Part shown: positions 34,982-46,683 of the stretch, in pieces | Position numbering within the stretch: the stretch's first letter is position 1 | Layout of the letters: each line of letters begins with the position of its first letter | NCBI GenBank assembly: GCA_000310025.1 | Contig: FN649738.1 | Coordinates: forward strand, 2,789,781 to 2,853,780 | Origin: Ectocarpus siliculosus | Taxonomy: Eukaryota > Sar > Phaeophyceae > Ectocarpales > Ectocarpaceae | Reading direction: 5' to 3' | Length of the DNA: 64,000 nucleotides | Notes under the pieces: generated by a model | Databases searched by the model: none | The model's input: only the letters and a program-made list of their open reading frames with translations | Told to the model about the DNA's origin: nothing | Program-made: the position numbers and the translations under genes

Positions 34982-37551
34982 ATGAGGCGATTCATTCGGT
35001 CATTCACTCATCTTTGTGCCGCAGAAGGTAGCAGGAGCAGCATCAGGAGGGGTAGGGGGGGCACCGCCACTGCTTTTTCCGCGGGGCCCCGGTCCCGGAG
35101 GAGCGGGAAACGCGCGGAGCCTTTCAACGGCAAAAATGAACGCGAACAGGCCTAGCTCGTTGTCATCGGGAGGCCATGCGGAGGTATGATCACGTCCTTG
35201 AAGGATGAAAAGTAGGAAGTGGGCGACAGCTCTTTGGAAGTGTTATTTTTTTAAGATATGCATGTACCATGTTTTTTGTTCGAAATCTTCATCTCTCCCT
35301 TTAGGTCACACAAATCATCCTAAGAATACTGCGGAGACACTAAAGACCCCCGCGGTGTCTTCGTTGTGACAATGGGGACGGGCGCCACGCCGTGTTGAGA
35401 ATAGGGTGTGGTCAATCAATGGTCGAACACAAACACAGGAAGGACACAACGTGTGAGCCCCCCCCCCCAACACAAACATCACAGATGGACGTACCTCCTC
35501 TCCCCTCCCCCAACACACAAGCAAGAGAGCAAACAGGGGGCATACAGGTGCCACAGTCCAGAACGCAAACACAACCATGACAGTTAGGCATACGCCCCTC
35601 CCCCCGTGACGAAGGTGATACGCTGGAAACGGGGTCTAGAGGGGTTCAAGGAGAAGATGTCTGTTGCTTTTGCCGAGAGAAAAGAACAGAATCGAACAAA
35701 AAAAAACAAGGATAAGGAGGGTATAGAAGTGTACGGAATGTTGAAAGAAGGAATAGGGTTCAAGGATTACCTACAAGAACCAATGGATGCAGGGGCAAAG
35801 CTGAAGGTCAAATTTAGGGCAGGGGGTATTGGCCTTCGAGAACGTAAACGAAGATTTTGGAAGGTAGACGACGAAGACGACAAGTTGAAATGTGAATGCC
35901 GCTCCGGGTGCGAAGACCGGGTTCATGTAGTTGCGGAATGTCCGTTGTACAAGAAGGAGAGGGACGTGTACATGACTGAGCTGGGAAAAGTAGAAGGAAG
36001 ATACAGGGAGGTGTTTGAGGCATGGAATAGAGGGGAGAGGACGGTAGCTGTACTGGGGAGTAGGAAGTGGGTTGAAAAGGCGGGAAGGGATATCGTTAGG
36101 ATAGACAGACTAGGGAAGACATTTTTGAGCCACCTTTGGCAAAGTAGGAAGGAACGATTGGCCATCGGTGATCGGTGCTGTGGGCACAGTGCTCCATCCT
36201 CTCGAGTACGCGTGATCACCGGCCTAACCGCTACGGCATGCAAGCCATAAGAGTACCCCCTCCCCCCCCCCCCCCCCTGTGTGTGTGTAAACCCTTCCGA
36301 AGTCATTTTCGCACGAGGAGGGGGAAGCAGTCCGTCTTCCAGGAGGTATCACCAGCGTCGACCACACGTTTCGCGTCCCGCTGGAGTGGGGACGGAGGGC
36401 GGGAGGAGGAGAGGGTAGTGATGCCGATGGCCGTCGTCAACCGCCCGCTGATATCGAGGTGTTTGCAAGGTGGGTCTCAGCGTTGATTTTGGTGCCCGAG
36501 AGAGGGCGGTCTTCGGCGTCGTGATCGTTGTTGTTACTGCTGCTGTTGTCGTTGTTGTGGTGGTGGTTATGCTGTTGTTGTTGTTATTGTTGTTGTTGTT
36601 GCTGCTGCTGCTGCTGTTGTCGTTGTTGTTGTGGTTGTTGTTGTTGTTGTTATTGTTGGCCAAAGTGGAATTAAGAGGTTTTCAGAAAGCTCTCTTTGTT
36701 GTTGTTGTTGTTGTTGTTGCTGCTGCTGCTGCTGCTGTTGTCGTTGTTGTTGTGGTTGTTGTTGTTGTTATTATTGGCCAAAGTGGAATTAAGAGGTTTT
36801 CAGAAATCTGCTCTCGAGGAGACGGTTCGAAACCACCACATGTCGGCACCCCGTCGCCGTTTGTACTGCGGAGCAGTCGGGCTTCGAAAGTCGGCGGGGT
36901 GTGGTATGTTACGTATGGAATCCACCAACGGGTGTGCATGGTTTGCCGGGTCAACGAGCTGAATGCTTGAACGGTGGTCTTGGGGAGCCGTCTTCCTTTT
37001 CATTCCTTTTTTTTTTCTTTTGTTTTCGTTCTTGTTTCTCGCAGGGAGCTTGTGCTTACCAAGCACGTGGGCGACAAGGATCGACCTTTTCTCCTCTTCT
37101 TGCAGGTGCGTGCCTGTGTAGTGCTACAAGCAGCGCGCTGTTGCTGTGCTGCGCGTTTTGGAATAGTGGGTGCACTCCGTCAAAGCCTCGTTCAGGTGAG
37201 GTTTCTCGGGAAGGGGGGGGTCATTTTTTTTAGGGGAAAAGAAGCGGGGCGGTCACCGAGTATGTGGGCGAGGAGAATGACCTCTTTAATTTTTCCACTC
37301 CTAGCGGGCGAGAAGTATCGGAGAGTTGGAGAGGGTAGTTGGCTTGGTGGCAATATAGTTATTTTAGTCGGGTAGGTCGATCGGTGTTCCGTGTGCCGCA
37401 CACGTCGCGAGAGCTCAAGGAGAAGCGCGGCCACGAAGTTGGAAAAATGAAAATTTACCCCCACGCATGAGAACGTGCGTTAAAACATGTTCAGTAGATG
37501 TGTGTGTGTGTGCACAAGTTAGAACAGAGGGAAGTGCATTTGATCAAAAGA

Positions 37552-37589
<38 letters not shown>

Positions 37590-40500
37590 GTGAGGAGGAG
37601 GCTAGGGAATACGGACGAGAGGTGGCGAAGCCTGGCACCGCTATGTCGAAATATCAAGCAGAAAGGACCAACAGCAGTAGTTTCGTGGAGACGGACAGAG
37701 CGTCCGGATGTCGGCGACGCCCTACGTCCGAACTACAGCAGTATTCATAGCGCCTACCGACGGTGCTCAGTGTCGAGAGGGATGCATGGTCCTATGGTCA
37801 GAGGACAGAGAACACCCCGCCCGTGAACAAAATATACCACTTCGTACCAGCACTTCATTAGCAACGATTTGTCCACAACCAGCCCCCCCAAATCTCCGTC
37901 CTCTCGAGGACGCGTGGTCAATGGTCTAACCGCTAAGGCATGAAAAACATAAGAGTACACCCCCCCCCCCTTCTCGCCTCATTATTTCTATGTTGTACTC
38001 GTACCCCCCCCCCAACCAGGGGGGGCCGGGGTTTCCGGCCCCCAGGGTGTCCCGTCCGGAGGGGTGGTGGGGCCGCGCCCTGAAGGAGTTCCGAGTGATA
38101 ATGCTGGACCAGCGGGGGACGGGGCGGAGTAGCCCCGTGACTCACAAAACGCTCGCGGAGGTGGGTGGGTGGGTGGCACCTATTTAGCCCGGGGGCGCGG
38201 GGGGGGGAACGAAGTATGTTACACGGGTTAGCAACAGGCTCATGTGCACCCAAAGAAGGTACAAGTAACAGTCGTTGCCAAGCCGGAATGTCACGTGCGT
38301 ACAAGGTCGATATGATGTACCGGGAACGTCACGAGCGTGCATAATACGGGAATGTGACCTGTACCCGGGGAAAACCGGAATGACCCGTACGGGAAAACTG
38401 GAATGGCTCGTACGTCAAAGCTGGAACGCTGCTTGTTGCTCAAACTGGAGCATCACTACGTCCATGTTGTGGAATGCTGGCATGCAAGAATGGCGTTGCG
38501 TGCCATGTCCGAAACCAAAAAAAATCTCGCGTCCAGAGTAGTGGGGGTGAAAATGGAACCCAATGTTGCTGGGCTTGGAAAGGGATGAGTACTGACTACG
38601 ATGCGTTGCCTTACGACGAGACCAATGGACACCAAATTTCTTCCGCGCCTGTAGTACAACAACATGGTGCTCTTTGTGTTTGTTCTACATCGTTGTTTAT
38701 TTCGTTGTTGTTGCTGTTGGCGTTGTCGTTGATGATGAGTTCTTGCCGATCGTCTGTTGATAAGCTCTTGAAATTTGTTGTTGTTGCTACGCCGCCGCTG
38801 CTGCTACTGCCACTATTGACAGATGGACGGCCCCGAGACGCAGGCGAAATTTCTGGAAAATTTCCGCGCGGACTCCATCGTCGAAGACTGCGAAGCGGTA
38901 AACCAAAAGCAGGCGTCGAAATGCAGCATACACTTTCTTTCGTTTGTTGTGTGGACACGGTAGCGTTAAAGTTATGGTTGAATCAAATGTTGGATAGGAC
39001 CTTAGTGGGGAAGAACGTCATGCCGCAGAAATTGCGGGACGAGGTTCACGGAAATTGGGTGCAGCTCCCGTGATTTTAGCGGGACGGATGCCTGGTGGGT
39101 GGTTGCACGGGACGAGTCAAATCAAAGACCAATCAATGCACCCCTCCTTCCTTAACAAAGAAAAAAAAATCGTTCCGTGATGTTAGAAGTTACAGAGCAG
39201 AGACCGGAACGTTTTTTTTTATGTTGTATGCAGACAGCAGACAAACACGCAACCTCGTGTTGGCCTGCGGCGGGTTGTGTTGTCGCAGGCGAGGCGAGCG
39301 TGAGCCTTTCCGGCAACCGTCACGTGACAAGTAGGTTTGCGAAACGCGTTTTTTTCTTGGCCAGTACAAACGTGGTACAAACGTGGTACGGTGTTTCTAT
39401 CGGAGGTTTGGACGGGGGTAAGGCGCGAGTCAGCCGTGGACTCTGTGCAACCGAACGTCGACACGATGGTGGCTTGCAACTACCAAACCACGACGCCAAC
39501 CGTTCGCAAGCGCAAGACATACATACGTCGAATCACGGTCGTAATCGATACTAGTTGAGGGGGGTAAAACCGCACTCGTACGTAAGGTGAATGAAAACAA
39601 CGAAATACACACAAACTGAATGTTTGGCACGGCGGCACCGTCGCGTGCGCACAGGTGCGGCGCGAACTAGCCGGGGGGGACGCAAAGTGGACCGTGTTGG
39701 GGCAGTCCTTCGGGGGCTTCTGCCTGCTCACGTACCTCTCCAAGCACCCGGGCTCGCTGAGCGCCGGCCTCTTTACCGGGGGACTTCCTCCCGTGGGAAG
39801 GACGCCTGACGAGGTACTGTAAAGCTTAAAGAAAATATGGTTGTTTTTTTCAACACCTGGGGTAGGCGGCGATGTGTAAGGAATTCCCTGAGGGGCGCTT
39901 GGATCGTCTGTTTCCTCTTTTCGTTGTTGTGATGGGGTGGCGAGGGCAGGGCATGAAGAAGCACATATTCTAAGGTTTGTTTGTTCGTAATTTGTACGTG
40001 CTGTCGGGCTGCTTGCTCGCAGTAGAACTCATGCCTAACGAGGTGGGTGGGCACAGGACAAGAAACAAAAGGTTCTATGTTCCCCAACACATGGCAGGCG
40101 GTACGTATATGCGCACGTGGCGTCGCTCTCCCACCCCACGCTTCATGCGTTTCAAGAGTTACAAGAGCAACCAACCTTGATGGCATGCGGTGGTCGTGTC
40201 GCATCTTCTCTTGCTTGGGAAGCTGCATGGTTTTACCATTTTTCCCCCCCGACAACACTGACATCGCTACACAACAAGCAGGCATGCTTTTGTGTAAAAT
40301 ATCGTCGCTTTTGTTTGCTTACATGTCTTCCAAAAATAACAACCATTATATACATTTAATACCTTCAATTTTCCTGAGTGGTATACGTTCATGTATCCAT
40401 GTATTGAAACATTTGATTTTTTTTTTCTTGGTTGCTCCTCCACAGGTGTACCGAGCCACCTACCGCAGGGTGGCCGAGAGAAATAGTCGTTTCTACAAGC

Positions 40501-43500
40501 GGTACCCGGGGGACGTCGACAAGGTGAGGCAGGCGCAAGTGAGCCAGCCCAGCGCGGATCGGACGGACGCGCCACGGCAATCTCGGCCTCCCGATCGATT
40601 CCCGAACGGGGTTGTTTAGTTTGTCCGACCACCCACGAGCATCAGCAGTAGCAGCTCCAGCCTCTTCTTCAAGGCTTGGCAATCACAAGCCGCGACCTCG
40701 AGTCAAGCCGTGTTGGACTCGGCTCAAGTAGTGTTGGTGGGATTTGTCCGACAACCCGAGAATGCAGCAGCAGTAGCAGCAGCAGCTCCAGCTCTTCCAA
40801 GGTTCGGCAATCACCAGCCGCGACCTCGAGTCAAGCCGTGTTGGTGGAAGGAGGGTCCAACCTGCGGGGCCCCGCGCCCACGGTTCCTTGTTCCTTGTTG
40901 CTCGTTGTAGCCTGTGACCAATACCACGGAATATCGTCACTTGCTGGCGGGATCGATCTCTGCGGGTTTTTGTTTGGTTGGTGCAGGGTAGTCGGTGGAG
41001 GTCACGGCGAGGTTCTAACGATGACAAGGACACAGCAGCAGCAGCACTAGCAGCAGAAGCTACAACAACAACAACAACAACAGCCCCATCAACGACCCCA
41101 ACAACGACAATCCACGAAAACCATGACAGCAACCTTTGTGGCGTCAACGTTCCTTCGACCCTTCTGCCAACAACAACACCAACACCAACACCACCGCCGC
41201 CAGCACCAACAACAGTACCAACAACAACAACAACAGCGACAACAACAGCAACAACAACAACAATAACAATAACAATAGCCTACGTACCCCGGAAATCAGG
41301 TGAAGACCATCCTCAGGCACGTGCGCGACCGAGACGTCGAACTCCCCGCCGGAGGTGTCTTGACGCCGGGGAGGTTCCTGCAGCTGGGCTTGGCCCTGGG
41401 AGGAGGGGGGGGCTTCGAGAGCCTCCACTACCTGCTGGAAAACGCTTTCGATGCCAGAGGAGAACTGTCGTTCTCGTTTCTCCGTGAGGTAGGCGAATGA
41501 CTTTCCAGCATTTTTTTTGTGGGTACAGTACTGTAAGAGTTCATGATTTTTGCGATATTTTTTGTGCCGTCTGTGACGGGGTTCGTTTTGCTGTGTGTAA
41601 GGCTGCCCTCTTTTCGCGAATGGTGTTCTTTGACGACGACTGCTGTAGGTAGCAGTTTTGATCCTTGCATATGCCATGTATCGTAGCTTCAACCGTGGGT
41701 GTGAATGGAAGAAACTGTTTCTGGCCGCTGCTTTGCACGACGAAAAAAGGTGGACCGACTTCGCGAGATCAACAAGTTTTGTGAGGACATAGAACAGGGG
41801 AGGAAGGGGGTACGCAGACTCTATTCCCTTACCCTAACCCAACTTCCCCGATTGCGTTCTTTATCCAACATGTTTACTTCATAGAAAAATCCTGCGCGAA
41901 GGGTACTGAAAACGGTACCTACCGTGCTTCACGGCCTCCTCTCCTGATTGCTGTACCCCCGCTGCCACCATCGCCCCCATCTTTGTCCCCGATGCCTCAT
42001 CTACTCGCGTCGAGACCCGACCGCCCCACACTCACGAACGCCGAACATAGTTCTGCTCGTCGCTGATTCGAAAGATAGGGCGGTCGCAGCACGTGCTTCA
42101 CCCCTCCCCCCTCTCGTGTTCTGTGTTCCACGTCTTGATGCCGTCGCCCCCACCCCAACCACCCGCGCACACTTGTAGTCGCCGTTGATTCGAGAGATAT
42201 TAGCGGGCGCCGCACGTGCTTATTACCCCCCTCTCTCTCATCTCGCTCTCGTCTCTCTCTCTCTCTCGTTTTTCTAATTTCTACGTTTCGATGTCGCCCC
42301 CTCCCCCCGTCCTGTCTAAACGCCTCACCAGGTCGAAAACCGACAGTCCTACGATACTAACCCCATCTACGCGATCATGCACGAGTCCATCTACCTCTCC
42401 GGTGACGGGGTGGAGGGCCCGTCCGGCTGGTCGGCCGAGCGTGTGCTTGCCCAAGACCCCGAGGCAAGTCGCGATTTTTTTTTGTTTTTTTTTTGTTTGC
42501 TGTTGGTGCTGTGGCGTTGTTGTTAACTATTGTTGTTATCGTCGTTGCTTTTGGTGTGATGTTAGTAACTGTTGTAGTTGTTGTTGTTGGTGATGCTGAT
42601 GCTGATGGCAGTGAGCCCGGTGGTCGGGTTGGGCAAGGCGCCATTCGAGAACCGTGTTCTAACTTGCCGTTGTTGTTTTCGCTTCCCCTCACGGATGTAA
42701 ACGCTCGATCTACCATCGCGTCCTCTCGGATCGCCAAGCACAACACCACAATACTAAGAAATGTTAATCTTCCCGCACGTTAAAGAAAAAACAACAACAA
42801 CGGCGGAGACTTGTCGCGTCTACGTGATACCTTGCAGTTTTTACCCCTATGAATATCATTGCTTCGGAGCACCATTACTATTTGGTGATTGCCCCTCCTT
42901 CATTGCATGACTATATAATACTCTCTCGTTCCCCCCCTGCTACATTATCTCCCAAAATGTGAAAGCCATTTTCGCGCCCCTTTTTTTTTTTTTCTTGTCA
43001 GGTGGCTTCGTTGTTCGACTGGGAGGGCGCTCTGGAGGAAGGAAGCGCACGGCCTGCCTACATGGTCGGTGAGAAAGCTGGGTCGTCTTGTTTCCTTGTT
43101 TCGGTTGGCATTCCTGTCTTCGCTGTTGTCCGTTTTAGCTTTGAGGCCGGTACGAAACGTTCCGGGTTCGGACCGCAACGGCCCGTATCGGTGGTCCCCC
43201 CAAGTGTAGGTAAGATTCGATGGAGGCAACTAGGTATCGGCGGGGGGACCACAGGGCCGGCGCAGCGGGAGGCCTCATCCCGTCCAATACTTACGTTTAA
43301 ATGATGCTCGGTATGGAGACAGAATAAAGCAGACAGGATTCCGTCTCAAAATACAAAAAAAGCCGAAGTAAGTGGTACCAGTCTCGACCAAAGGAAACGC
43401 AATAATGAGTGCGTTAGATAACACCCGCCCCAATACGCTACCGTACCCCCACCACGGACTCCCTTTGCCCTTATATTTTTCTTGCAGCGGAGATGATCTA

Positions 43501-44277
43501 CCGATGGATGTTCGACGGGCCGTACTCGTGCCTGTTCGGGTTGAAAGATGCGGCGGAACTTCTGGCGAGTAAAGAGGGATGGCCGGCACTGTACGACCGC
43601 AGCGCCCTAGAAAAGTGCGACGTTCCCTGCGCCGCCGCGGTGTACTACGACGACATGTGAGTCGCGGGATTTATATGGGGGGATGCCGGTGAACGGAATG
43701 AGCGTGGCGGTTACGTAGAGGGACAGAGCCGATCCGTATTCGGCGGGGATTTGTTACGGTCTGGGTCTTTGGTCACCACGGGAAGACCCAGCCCCGTTAA
43801 TTCTTTTGTGTCGTGCATCACCACCACCACCGGCCATAAAATTACAACCAAATACTCAAGAAACAATTTTCCTGTAGTGAAAAGCTGCCATTGTCAGCGT
43901 CATTGTGACGACATCATCATCACCGTCACGAAACACCAAGTCGTGAAGGGAAATCATTCAACCCACAGCATTAACTCCAAGCCTATATTATATATTTAGT
44001 CAAATTTCGCCGCAGGTGCGTTGACCAATCAGCGAATTGTGTGCCACAAAACCTTTTCTCTCTAAACCCGCGTCGTTGTTTTCTTCTGCTTGCTCTTCTC
44101 TTTTTCCTGAACAGCTACGTGGAGCGAGAGTTTTCGGACGAGACCTCCAGGATCATGCCGGACTGCAAGATCTGGGTAACGAACCGCTACCAGCACTCCG
44201 GCTTGAGAGAGGACGGAGACAAGGTTCTGGACACCCTGCTGGGCATGACGAGGGGAGAGATCGAGCTGCCCTCTTGA
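34982..44277 (+). CDS. Proline iminopeptidase-type alpha/beta hydrolase (peptidase S33), 12 exons
   Basis: Exons: 34982-35027 (tentative), 36331-36469, 37045-37105, 38020-38160, 38823-38897, 39655-39813, 40446-40523, 41300-41488, 42332-42463, 43002-43068, 43488-43656, 44115-44277. Phases close, giving 472 residues. The family removes N-terminal proline from peptides. Visible hallmarks in order: TSVDHTFRVPLEW; oxyanion-loop GGPGFPAPR; LDQRGTGRSS; FRADSIVEDCEA; nucleophile elbow LGQSFGGF (catalytic Ser); YYDDIYVE with the likely catalytic Asp; and NRYQHSGLREDGDKV with the likely catalytic His. Length fits the long S33 subgroup. The intron after 42463 starts with GC (GCAAGT), a GC-AG intron. The tentative first exon gives an Arg-rich, hydroxylated start (MRRFIRSFTH), which could be a mitochondrial presequence; this is weak. 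Intron 1 holds a LINE remnant, and introns carry microsatellites. A soluble peptidase is the secure part of the call. Confidence 0.94.
35606..36250 (+). mobile_element. 5'-truncated LINE (non-LTR retrotransposon) remnant
   Basis: A 214-codon open frame ends at TAA 36248. It is Lys/Arg/Glu-rich and includes RFWKVDDED, then a Cys/His cluster, CECRSGCEDRVHVVAECPLY (C-x-C-x3-C-x5-H-x4-C), followed by a charged helix-rich tail. That layout matches the C-terminal zinc-knuckle region after the reverse transcriptase of many LINEs. The polymerase domain itself is absent, so the copy is 5'-truncated. It lies in the proposed first intron of the hydrolase gene, same strand. Its 3' end is the repeat described at 36190. 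Confidence 0.7.
36190..36278 (+). repeat. LINE 3' terminal repeat with poly-C tail (copy a)
   Basis: GCTCCATCCTCTCGAGTACG, then CCTAACCGCTACGGCATG and CATAAGAGTACC, runs into a C-tract of about 20. The same core and tail occur at 37893 (+), 55775 (+), 57871 (+), 59747 (-) and 59848 (-). Confidence 0.8.
36588..36810 (+). repeat. ~112-bp intronic tandem duplication with GTT/GCT tract
   Basis: Two copies of a (GTT)n(GCT)n block followed by GGCCAAAGTGGAATTAAGAG and GTTTTCAGAAA. They lie in hydrolase intron 2. The TTTTCAG units could act as decoy acceptors. Confidence 0.85.
37554..37582 (+). repeat. (GA)n microsatellite
   Basis: A GA dinucleotide run of about 14 units in the intron between hydrolase exons 3 and 4. 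Confidence 0.9.
37893..37970 (+). repeat. Poly-C-tailed repeat (copy b)
   Basis: CTCCGTCCTCTCGAGGACG, GGTCAATGGTCTAACCGCTA and ACATAAGAGTACACC, then a C-tract. It ends about 50 bases before hydrolase exon 4. The upstream ~250 bases (from about 37640) may belong to the same insertion. Confidence 0.8.
38283..38450 (+). repeat. Degenerate ~30-bp tandem repeat
   Basis: Units built on (C/A)(C/T)GGAATG(T/A/G)C(C/A)CGT(G/A)CG recur five to six times, with drift toward CTGGAACG and CTGGAGCA. The array is intronic, after hydrolase exon 4. Confidence 0.6.
40620..40850 (+). repeat. ~124-bp intronic tandem duplication
   Basis: TTTGTCCGAC, AGCAGTAGCAGC and GGCAATCAC(A/C)AGCCGCGACC blocks occur in the same order twice, at about 40620-40743 and 40744-40850. 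They lie in the hydrolase intron between 40524 and 41299, which then passes into (CAA)n/(AAC)n microsatellite. Confidence 0.8.
41060..41280 (+). repeat. (ACA/CAA)n-rich intronic microsatellite
   Basis: Imperfect CAA triplets fill about 200 bases immediately before hydrolase exon 8. This gives open frames on both strands that should not be annotated as protein. Confidence 0.85.
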
Positions 44278-46683
44278 GTTGACTATTATAATAGCTGCCC
44301 TCTTGCATCGACTATTTTTTCTTCAGCGTTGGCAACGAGGACGGATCGAGCTCCCTGAATGAATTACAGCGGTGTGCCCTCAACAACGCCGGATGAGTAA
44401 CGCCGGTATAGCGCCGGTGGAAATGCTGGGCACGCGCTACTAAACCACCAAGTCACTCTGTACCTTGGATAGCGCCGGCCCCTCTGACTAGTAGCGCCTG
44501 TCGATTCGCCGGGCACATACCGGCGTTATTGATGGCCCTCTACTGCGTGTATTTGATTGACACTTTCTTCTTCCGCGTTGGCAACGGGGATGGAAATCGA
44601 GCTGCCGTGTCCATGCTTGTATTTAGACTTGGTGTGTTTGGTTAAAACAAATGATGACAGCGGACATTCCCACACGTTCGATACACGATTAGATTGCATT
44701 CACTGCCCTGTACTCATGACTTAGACTCCTTCCGTGTAGAGGCCTCCTTGCCTAAAGATCAGAGATCAAGGTCGGTCGTGGTTATTTAACCCGCTAGAAT
44801 ATATATACATATATATATTTTTTTTTCTCCCATCATTGGACTCGGTCGTCTGCTCCTCTGGCCCCCATCCTCCACTTCTACTAGCTAGACGACCCAACCG
44901 GGGTCACATATAAGGGGGGGGTTGGACACCCTCCTGCGGTTCCTGCCTGAGATGTTTTTATCGCGAGAAGGGTACAGCAATCCCTTCCCTCGCGGCTTAT
45001 GAAGTCGATCTGGTTTACTCACGAGCTTTGCAGCGCGTCGCTTCCAACTTAGACCAGGATTTATTCAGTGAGAAAAGGACTCACTTTGCCGGGACGCGAA
45101 CCCATGACCTGGCCCTTAGTAGGCTGCGAGGGTTACCCACTAGACCACCGGGGCGACCATATGTACTGGGTGGGGCAGGAAGTGTATTCTCCCGTTGATT
45201 CTTGCGCATGGAGAGAAGGTTCAGAAAGAGAGCGAGGGGGGACTTGGCTCGCTCGCTCATACCAGCACGTGACATGCACGTGGAGATCCGTGTTTCCCAG
45301 TGGTCTCCCCGAAATCACACCATTGGGTTCTCGAATGAATCTTGTATTGAAAACATGGGGATCGAATCTACACATAGAAATTCTCCCCATGGATCCCAGA
45401 TACATCCTATGGCCAACACACCCATACCATGATACTTACTGTCCAAACTCATACCTTTACCCCAACACGTACACACAGATACACACAGCCTCCAAAAACA
45501 GCCCAGCCTTTCACTCATTATGACATTCGTCCTTCGCCTCTTTTGAGTTTTCGTAGCGAGTCAATGAGCGTGTCGTCCGTGCCGTCCGTGCGGTGGGACT
45601 TGATGAGACGTTGGTGCCTTTTCGGGGGAACTGGAGAACTATTGCGGTGCAATCAAACATCAAACGACTTCACAAATTCAAACGTTCACGGTTCCTACAG
45701 TTCACACACACTTGCTTTTGTCCACGCTACATAGCTGGCTTGTCCCTATTCTTTCGTGTGGGAGGGAGGGCTGAAAGAAGACCGTTGTGAGGCGAGTTGT
45801 ACGAGAAAAGCGACGTACAGACAGGCATACCTTGCCGTCGGTGAGTGCACACCAAAAAAATCATCCGAACGGGCCAATTCGGGGGATTTGTAGCAGTTTG
45901 AAATCGCAGTCGGTACAAAGTGCGTTGTGCACCACAATACTTTCGTAGCCTCCTCGCCCTATCATAGGTTGAACTGCAGGCCACAACTGGTCGAGGGGTT
46001 TGTGGTTGGGGATGGACGCAGCCCCTGGTGAAAAACACTTGGGACTCCTTAGACTCTTTTTAGGAACGTCCGTCTGCAGCTCATCTTGTTGATTGAGGTC
46101 ACCGCCGTGCAAGTTGCTTGAGAGGGACCAACAACAGCAGTGTAGAATGCCCAGGCACCCGGTGATGTGTACGTTTTCGTAGACGTGCTTAACGACACAG
46201 ATATGAAGCAATGCGCCAGCGCGTATGTTGAGGACGAACTCGAGCCGTAGGTCTGGACAAAGCACGAGCCCCAAACCTCGCAAAGATGCGGCTGAGGTAT
46301 AGTCAAGCCTATGGCACTCAACTCACGAACCATTTCCCCTCACGATGCACACACCTGTCAAAACATCTGAAACAGACCAGGGGTGTCTGTGGAACGACGT
46401 GGCTAGAGGAGACAGCCTACTGTGGATAGTTGTTTGAACCTAAGGATCAGGTGCCTGTAGGCATTGTCATACGTTCCGGGACACGAGGGCGTGACTACGA
46501 GGAGTCGCACAAGCCTGCCTCGCAACTAGTACAAAGCGCCGACACCGCGGAAGACTCGCAGAAAGCTAGGCGATAGCAACATCCCCGTCGTCGCCCAGAC
46601 AAGCGTTTTTGCAGCACCACATCACCAAAAATAGTTTCTGTTGTGGAGAAGGTCCTGGCGCGCAGGCGGGTTGCAGGCGGCGG
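44278..46683. other. Spacer with an unassigned minus-strand frame
   Basis: Apart from the tRNA-like element at 45.1 kb, the only stretch with protein-like character is a minus-strand open frame at about 45861-46283. It contains SIPNHKPLDQLWPAVQ and CTDCDFKLLQIPRIGPFG, has no clear start and no recognised family, and may be an exon or a decayed gene. An AT-rich run (TATATATACATATATATATT) occurs at about 44800-44820. Confidence 0.35.
45083..45162 (-). repeat. tRNA-derived SINE-like element
   Basis: On the minus strand TGGTCTAGTGGGTAAC is a good tRNA A box and GGTTCGCGTCC a perfect B box, correctly spaced for a tRNA. The flanking bases do not form an acceptor stem (GCCCCGG against GCAAAGT), so a functional tRNA is unlikely. 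A SINE head or tRNA pseudogene is the better call. Confidence 0.65.

Noticed and set aside
36824..36834. GGTTCGAAACC, a tRNA B-box match
   Set aside because: No properly spaced A box and no acceptor stem; it lies in a hydrolase intron next to a tandem repeat.
45083..45162. Functional tRNA gene
   Set aside because: A and B boxes are good but the acceptor stem does not pair, so it was annotated as a tRNA-derived element.
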